DNA of 64,000 bases, from positions 49,206,054-49,270,053 of the forward strand of contig CM069593.1 in assembly GCA_035771175.1 (NCBI GenBank), in the 5' to 3' direction. The notes under the pieces were generated by a model that was not told the DNA's origin, ran no database searches, and worked only from the letters and a program-made list of their open reading frames with translations. Positions 25,101 to 34,100 of this stretch are shown in pieces. This DNA comes from Paratinospora sagittata (lineage: Eukaryota > Streptophyta > Magnoliopsida > Ranunculales > Menispermaceae). A program made the translations under genes and the position numbers. Every line of letters begins with the position of its first letter. Positions within the stretch are counted from its first letter, which is position 1.

Positions 25101-28100
25101 AAGGAGCCGGACCCCAAACCCCAATATTGGTGTTCAATGTAACAGGCCAATGATCAGAGGTTAATCTAATCTCCACTTCCTGTTTGGAAACTAGAAAGAT
25201 ATCATCCCAACCAGCTCCGATTAGAAACCTGTCAATTCTAGACATTATAGGTGGGGATCTACCATTAGTCCAAGTGAAAGGAAGATAGGAAAGGTCAAGA
25301 TCACGAAGCTGAAGTTCGTTAATCAGGTCATCAAATTCTTTCATGCTTTTAGAAACTGAGGAACAATTCAGTTTCTCCTCAATTCTCCTGATGACATTAA
25401 AGTCACCACCAATGCACCAGTTCGTACGAAAAATGTGGTACAAGCCAGCAATTTCATCCCAGAAAGTCAGATGTTCATTTCGAATACAAGGACCATAAAC
25501 GGTTGTAAACCACCAATCTGGTTTGTCGACCCCACCTACCTTAATGGACAATGAATAACTCCCTGAGAAAGAGTCCAGCACATCCACCGTTCTGCTATCC
25601 CACATAATTAGTATACCTCTCGAAGAGTCGTACGCAGGAAGGAGAAGCCAACTTAAGAATTTCGATCTCCAAATCTCCTTAATCAAATCTAGATTAACCT
25701 CAGATCTCTTGATCTCCTACAGAGCAACCACCTCAGGTTTAGATGCCCAAATAGTCTTCTTGATGGCCCTTCTCTTAGCAACACATGATCTTCATTTTTG
25801 CTAAACACGCCCAAACACACCCTAGCTTCATACTGCAACATTGTTGACACACAAGTTGTTTACCAGCTGAACTTCGAAACTACTCAGAAATTGGGCAATC
25901 TCCACATAGTTTGACTGATCATTAAGATTCCCACGGCCATAGTTGGAGCAGTCCTCCCTCACTGTCTAATTCTCCTTAGGGGCCAGACCATGCCTCGTAC
26001 AAGCGTCAGCCAGGATGCCAGTATCCACCAAGCAAATAGGAGATGGGGGAGGAGGGGGGGAGGCAGGGGATAGAGTGTGATGGGAGAGGGGTGTATCTAC
26101 ACATATGCTATCATTAACCATAACCGGAGAACATACCTTGGCCGGTTCCTTGTTCACGTCACAGGTATTATCCATCTCCTCGACCTCATCAGCCTAGCAC
26201 GAACTCCTCCAACCCTCCTTCTTGAATTGATCCGCAACCCGCTGTCCATCGTCACTACTTTGAGATTTCAGTTCAGTAGTCGAGACATGCTCCTCACACA
26301 AGATGGGAGACTCAACTTTGTCCGTGCCAGCTGAACGCCAACCATCAAGTGACCAACGGTCATAATTTTCGATTGGGCCTCTCCTATCTTTAGTATTGTA
26401 TCTTCTTTTATAAACCTTCAGTTGGGTCCCATCAAAGGCCCTATTTGTTTTAGAGCCATGTGATGGGCCCCTTGATTTATTGTTGCTCGTTTTGTTAGTC
26501 CTGCTATTCAGCCCATCATAATTACCAGTCTGCCCATCTTGGGCCCAGTTGAAATCAACCCCATACTGTTACAGTTTGAGGACTCATCCGACAGACCCGA
26601 AACACGAACGGCCCATCTTTGCTTTGTCTGCATCTGCGCCACCTGTTGACACCCCCTTGCGTTTGTCACGCGACGTGTGATCCCGTACGCTAGAGTGCTG
26701 ACTGGGAGCAACCACCTTCCTGCTGCCAGTAGCTTCAGACGTGGTCGTGCCCACGTCCATGTCGGCACCTTTTCTACTCTGACCTGAGCGTCGATCGTCT
26801 CCGACGACGATGTTTGGTCCGGTGCCGGAATCTGTAAACACCTTCGGTTGTTGCAAGTTTGCTATGTCGTCGTGTTCTTTGTAATCCATCGGGAGCCATC
26901 GTCTTTGTATATCAAAAATCCGCAAGTCCATACTCCAATCTCCATCAGCAACCTCCATGAATACTAGTAAGAATCCAGAAGGATGACCGACCACTTTCAT
27001 GAGAGCCATCTCCATCGATCTACGGCTGACAGTGGAATAAGCGATGTCCAACATTCCTCCGCACATATCTGCCACCTTTCCGAAGATTTCCATCTTCCAA
27101 TTTTTCGGCATGATACCCTCAACACCAATCTTCATATCTTTCTAAAGCAAATCCGGAGACCAGGGTTGAAAATTTCCCCTCGTCTTCATCTCCGATACTT
27201 TGCCTTTGGTTAACCTCCCCGCTTCATCCTGATTGCAGCAGTGTTTGGACGCTCTAGCAACGTCCAAAAATTTCAAACGAACATTATGCCCTAAAACCTC
27301 CTCCAGCTCCTTCACTATGGTAGCCCAGGCAAAGGTATCAGACTCTCTGCTTACAAAAACGTCTAGAGAAAAATTATTCTTCTCAGTAACCTTTTTCGTC
27401 ATCTCACTGCTATCTGGAAAGTTCCTCAGTGTGTCTTCTGGTCATTCAAACTTCAGGGCAACCACCGTCTTCTTGGATGACTTGCTCCTATCTGACCTAG
27501 AGCCATCGCCATGCAAAATCACATTAATACCTGTTGAGATTTGTTTCCCGTACAGATTTATTTCCTGTACAAATTTATTTCCTTTACAGATTTATTTCCT
27601 TTAAGGAAAGATGATAATTTTAGTAAGACGTTTTATATAGCAGTTACTAAAATTGTAGTTATAGCTATATGTACATAGCCCTGTATGTCTATATATATGG
27701 AGTCCCTCCATTAAGACATTACACAAAAATAAATATCCTTTATGTTCTCCCGTGGATGTAGGCCATAAAGCCGAACCACGTTACATCTTTGTGTCTTTTA
27801 TTGTTTTAACATGGTATCAGAGACCTAGGTTTTTATTACTAGGAAATATGTTTCGACCTTTATCGTCGAAATCATCATTGTCGGCCTTCATCGCCGGAAT
27901 CCTCTTGAGTGGTCTTCATTGTCGTCGCTGCCGGAACATTCATCACTATCGCCTATCCACTATCTTATGTTGTATCCTTTGAGAAGTTCTAACCAACCCA
28001 TAAGAGTTTCCTTACCAGCCTGAATAATATCCAGACTCCTACATCATTATCCGAGGCTTTATCTAATACAAATTGGGAACAAGCTACGAATGTCGAAATG

Positions 28101-31100
28101 GAAGCCCTGGAGAAAAATACAACATGGGAGTTGGTAGACTTGCCTCCAGGAAAGAAACTTGTTGGATGCAAATGGGTTTATACAGTAAAATACATAGCAG
28201 ATGGGTCTCTAGAGCGCTACAAGGCAAGATTGGTAGCCAAAGGATATACTCAGACATATGGTGTGGACTATCAAGAGACATATGCTCCGGTTGCAAAAAT
28301 GAATACTGTGAGACTTCTTTTGTCATTGGCAGCTAATTATGACTGGGATCTGCAACAATTTGATGTAAAAAATGCATTTTTACATGGGGATTTAGAAGAA
28401 GAAATCTATATGGAAGTGCCTCCAGGATTTGGCACCACTGATAAAGTGTGCAAATTAAAAAAGGCCCTGTATGGACTTAAACAATCTCCGAGGGCATGGT
28501 TTGGTCGGTTTGCCAAAGTAATGACAAATATGGGATATAAACAAAGCCAAGGAGATCACACTCTGTTTATTAAGCACTCGACTTCAGGGGGAGTTACAGC
28601 TCTATTAGTGCATGTTGATGACATCATCATGACAGGAAACAATGATAACGAGAGACAAAATTTGAAGCAGTGTTTGACCGAGGAATTTGAGATCAAGGAA
28701 CTAGGGAGATTGAAATACTTCCTAGGGATTGAAGTGGCACACTCTAAACAGGGAATCTTTATCTCTCAACAGAAGTACATTACAGACCTTCTTAAAGAAA
28801 CAGGAAAGCTAGCATGCAAACCAATGAATACTCCTATTGATCTTAATCACAAGCTTGGAGAAGCTGAAGAAGCGTTGACAGTTAATAAAGAGATGTATCA
28901 AAGACTAGTAGGAAGACTCATCTATCTCTCTCACACAAGACCTGATATTGCACATGCAGTGAGTGTAATAAGTCAGTTCATGCACAATCCTAAAGATATT
29001 CATTTGCAAGCAGCTAATCGCGTTCTACAGTATCTTAAAGGGACTCCAGGACAGGGCATCTTATTTAAACGACACACAGGAATGGTTCTTGAAGCATATA
29101 CTGATTTAAACTATGCTGGTTCAGTAGTTGACAGAAGATCAACTACTGGATATTGTACGTTTCTTAGTGGGAATTTGGTGACATGGCAAAGTAAAAAACA
29201 GAATGTAGTGGCCAGATCTAGTGCTGAAGCAGAATTCCGAGCAATGGCACAAGGGGTTTGTGAGCTATTATGGTTGCAGATAATTTTGACAGATTTGAAG
29301 ATACACTGGGATGGCCCTATGAGACTCTATTGTGACAATAAATCTGCAATTAGCATTGCCCATAACCCAGTTCAACATGATCGAACCAAGCATATAGAGA
29401 TTGATAGACACTTTATTAAAGAGAAGTTTGATAGTGGGTTGATCTGTACTCCGTATGTGTCTACCAATAATTAGCTCGCCGATATGCTCACTAAAGGGTT
29501 AAATCATACTGCATTTCAAGCAAATGTGTCAAAGCTGGGAATGGTAAACCTTTATTCACCAGCTTGAGGGGGAATGTTGAGATTTGTTTCCTGTACAGAT
29601 TTATTTCCACTACGAATTTATTTCCTTTAAGGAAAGATGATAATTTTAGTAAGACATTTTATATAGCAGTTACTAAAATTGTAATTATATGTCTATAAAT
29701 ATGGAGTCCCTCCATTAAGACATTACACAAGAATAAATATCTTTTCTGTTCTCCTGTGGATGTAGGCCATAAAGCCGAACCACGTTACATCTTTGTGTCT
29801 TTTTAGAATTGGATTAAATAACATCCAAGCAACATTGAAATTACATTTCCCATACACTTGATAATGACTCCTTAAATTTGTTATTATATTAGAAGCACCA
29901 TAGTTCATATCAATGATGTCACTATCTTCCCACAAGTAGTATTGCTAAATTTAACCAAGGAATTCACATGAGATTTACATCAATGAGGGATTTTGATGCG
30001 TTAATTAGGGAGCTTGAGCTTAATGATCTACCTCTCCTGAATGGATCTTTTACTTGGTCCAACTTCAAGACATCTCCAGTATGTTGTAGGCTTGATAGAT
30101 TTTTATTGGGAGTTGGGTGGATGGAGTTATTTCCTTTTTACAGGCAAGAAGTGGGAGGAAGGTATGTTTCTGATCATTGGCCGGTTATCCTTGACACCAC
30201 TAGGCCTAAGTGGGGTCCAGCTCCCCTTAGGTTTGATAGTCGTATGATTGACCATCCAGAGATTAAAAGCAGGGTTGAGGATTGGTGGAGGGAGGGGCCT
30301 TCCCAAGGGTGGGAAGGATACAAGTTCATGCAATCGGTCAAACTAGTGAAGTCTAGGCTTCATGGGTGGGGTAAAGAGATCATTGGGAGGGATATAGCGA
30401 GGAGGAAGGTGCTTGAGAGGGTGATTTTGGAGTTGTACAAGAAGGAAGGGGGCCCCAAATGGAATGAGGCCTTGGTTCGTGACAAGGCGCTTGCTAAAGC
30501 GGAGTTGTGGAAGTTGAGTGTCAATGAAGACAGGCAGCCATTCTTAAATCCAGGGTTCAATGGTTCAAGGACGGGGACGCCAACTCTAAGTTCTTCCACA
30601 AACTCATGAGTGGAAGAAGGTCTGTTAATACCATTTCCAAGTTGGAGAGGGATGATGGGTCCATAGTCGAGGGAGAGGAGGAGATCGTGGCACAGATAAT
30701 TGATTTCTTCCGCCAAGTCTATTCTAGAAGCGGGAACAGGGCTTGGGGGATTAATGGAATTGAATGGAGCCCAATTAGTGACGCGCAAAGGGTTGAGATT
30801 GAACAGCCCTTTGATGAGGATGAGGTGAAACAAGTTGTCTTTGATTGTGAGGGAACCAAAGCTCCAGGGCTAGATGGTATGACCATGTGTTTCTTCCAGA
30901 GTTGTTGGGATGTGGTGAAGGATGATCTTATGAAAGTGTTGTTGGAATTCTTCCACAGTGGCATCATCAATGGGTGCACCAACGAAACATACATATGCTT
31001 AATCCCCAAAAAGATTGTGTCTAGGAGGGTTGCGGATTTTAGGCCTATTAGTCTCACTACTTGCCTCTACAAGATCATTGCGAAAGTATTGGCAAACAGG

Positions 31101-34100
31101 TTGAAAGGAGTTTTGCAAGCCACAATCTCAGTGAATTAGGTGGCCTTTGTTCAAGGGCGTCAAATCGTGGATGCAGTGCTTGTTGCAAATGAGCTAGTGG
31201 AGGATTACAGATCTAGAAGGAAGGCAGGGGTTGTTTTCAAGCTAGATTTTGCCAAAGCTTATGATATGGTCGATTGGGACTTTCTTGACTATGTACTGAA
31301 AATGAACGAATTTGGGGAGAGATGGAGGAAGTGGATCCAAGGGTGTCTGCGATCGGTATCTTATCTATCTTCGTCAATGGGCGCCCTAGGGGCAACAATG
31401 TAGGGGAGAGGGGGCTTAGGTAGGGTGATTCACTTTCCCCTTTTCTATTTACTATGGTGGTGGATGTGTTGGGGAGGATGATGGATAAGGCAAAGAAAAC
31501 TAGTTTGATCTTCGGTTTTGTGGTGGGACGTGAGAATATGGAGATGATTGACTCATCTCCAATTTGCCGATGATACACTGATCATCCTGAATGGGAATGA
31601 GGATTGCATTCTTAATGCATCTATGGTGGAGAAATGTTTTTGTTGGGCATCTGGTATGGTTATTAATATGGCTAAGAGTCAATTGGCCGATATCACTATG
31701 CAGCAGGATTGGTTGGGGGACATGGCAAACCAGATTGGGTGTGCTACTTGCAATTGGCCTTTGAAATATCTGGGAATGTCCTTAGGAGGTAATCCTTCTA
31801 AGATTGACTTTTGGGAACCAATATTATCCAAGGTGTTGAGAAGACTTGACAAATGGAAGAGATGCTCCTTGTCCAAAGGCAGAAGACTTACTCTAATTAA
31901 GTCTGTCCTAGATGCTCTTCCTACCTACTATTTATCTGCCTTTCAAATTCCATTGAAGGTGGCGGATCGAGTAGAGAAGATCGTGAGGGACTTCTTGTGG
32001 GGGAATGATGGCAAGTTACACGGCTCTCATCTTGTGGCTTGGAGTACAGTGCAGAGGAAGGGTTGAGCAAGGGGGTTGGGAATTGGACACATCTCTTCTA
32101 GAAATAGAGCGTTGGTGGTGACATGGCTATGGAGATTTCCTGGTGAGCAGGATCAGTTGTGGGGGAAGGTTATTCGTAGCAGGCATAGCTTTTGGGACAA
32201 CCATAGGGATGTTGGGTTAGCCTATAGAGTTACCTTTAGAAGCCCCTGGAAATTCATCTCATCTGTCTACCCCAGTTTCCTACCATTGACTAGACTTAAG
32301 CTTGGGCAAGGAGATTCAACTCGTTTTTGGGAAGATCTATGGTGTGGGAACAATACCTTTCAGTCGCTTTTCCCCAACCTATACCGTCGTTCTTCGCTCC
32401 ACAATAAACCCATTTCTGAATTTGTTAGGATCCCCGAGTCAAGGGAAGTAGGCTTTGTGTCTTGGTATTTGCATTTAGGTAGAAGTATCTCTCCTAAGGA
32501 GGAGAAGGATGTGGCTTCCCTCTTGAGCTTGATGGAGGGATGCCATTTGTCCGAGGATAATGATAGAATAATGTGGCCATGGGATCCGTCGAGTACATTA
32601 CCACAAAACCCTTTCATGTTGCTATTCTCAATAGTCCTAACGCCCCCCTGCATTCTTTCACCATAAATCTATCTGGAAAGCGCAAGTACCATCAAAGGTT
32701 AAATTTTTAGGATGGTTGGCTTCCCATGGGGAGATGAACACGGGGGATATGATGCAAAAAAGATTTCCCTATATGTGTTTATCCTCCTTTTGGTGTTATC
32801 TATGTAATCAGAACTTGGAGTCAATGGAAAACATATGCAGGCGTTGTGCTTTCTCTATAGAGGTGTGGAGCATATGGTGTTATCACTTTCCAGTTATGAA
32901 GAGAGAGGAGGCGGAGGAGGACAATATCAATATCTTTCCTTTCATGGAAAGTATTCAATCTGTGTGGAGAGATCAATGGAGGGTGGTATGCTTTGCGATT
33001 TTGTGGTCTTTATGGAAGGAGAGGAACAAACGTGTCTTCGATGGAGAGATGCGTTCAGCGGCCAAAGTTTGGGAGTTCTCACATCTACTAACTTCTTTTT
33101 GGGTGGCCAATAGCAACTTGTCAAAGGGCTATGCTCTAGGGGATTGGCTTAGAGGGTGGGGTAGTTTTGTATCTTCCTAGAGTTGGGGCATTGTAGGCCC
33201 ATATTGTACACTTTTGTAAGACTTTTATACTCATACATATATACAAATACTTTTCCTTTGTTTCTTTAAAAAAAAAGATTTACATATAGGTTCCAGAACC
33301 TGTAAAATAAGAAAGGATTTTATGCACCTTATTTGTCAGATTCCAAACATCATGATCATTGGACTGGGAGCAATAGTGACGATAGGATCCATCAAAAACA
33401 CTTTCAGATATTTTATGACTCCTACCCAGGCTGGCAGTTCTTAGACTTGTGGAATCACCCTGAAACTTGCCCCTGCTCTGTTTTCTCCATGAGAATGTTT
33501 CTCTTGTGTAATCTTCACTGCAGACAAGCACCCAAAATATAATAAAAAAAAATATCGAAAAGAAGAGAGAAAAATTGAAGGTAGTTAATCTCTAATCGCA
33601 TTAAACAAGCCAATGTGGTATGCAACCACTGGATCAATCTCCTCATGGCGCATAAAAAAAGACAACAAAACAAGCAGCTGCACATTTTTTTTTTCAACAT
33701 TCTTTTTATTTCCCTGCAAGTTAACAAGTGTTGTTATATAAATTATGGCAACTCCCACATAGAGGATTTTACATTTTAGGCTCAACTCCAGGAAGTCTTG
33801 AATCTTGACATTTTACTGGGGAACAGAAAACATCGAGTAGAGGATCAAATTCACAGTAAACACCCAGAATAGGAGTAAGTACACAGTGAAATGTCTATCT
33901 TATTCTTCTAACATGTCAGTTCAAAGCCATTTGGCACCTATTAGCAAAGTGGTGTCATGGAAAACTCATGACCTTGACAGTAAGCCTTTTGTCTAAGGCC
34001 AGTAGAATCATTCTCATCCAAAGCAATTTAATTATTCTTCCAATCTACTTCACATTATTGCTTAACACTGCAATATATGTGTAAAAATCAGATAGCAGAC

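Larger units (their letters stand above)
22074..27531 (-). mobile_element. Nearly full-length L1-type LINE, inactive
   Basis: A minus-strand LINE of about 5.5 kb lies in lyase intron 2. The poly(A) tail appears as 27 T's at 22074-22100. ORF2 remains lie at 22175-25860 and ORF1-like remains at about 26000-27530, the usual plant L1 order. The upstream end is obscured where the copia element begins at 27532. No target-site duplication was found, so the 5' boundary is uncertain; ORF1 may continue under or be cut by the copia insertion. Confidence 0.9.
27532..29803 (+). mobile_element. Internally deleted Ty1/copia LTR retrotransposon
   Basis: Two LTRs (27532-27811 and 29575-29803) enclose only 1763 bp. 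Right after the 5' LTR is a primer-binding site TGGTATCAGAGAC complementary to initiator Met-tRNA; just before the 3' LTR is a purine tract CTTGAGGGGGAA. Gag, protease and integrase are absent; only the end of pol remains. The 3' LTR lacks the last eight or so bases present in the 5' LTR and no 5-bp target duplication is seen, so its right edge was lost. Confidence 0.93.
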
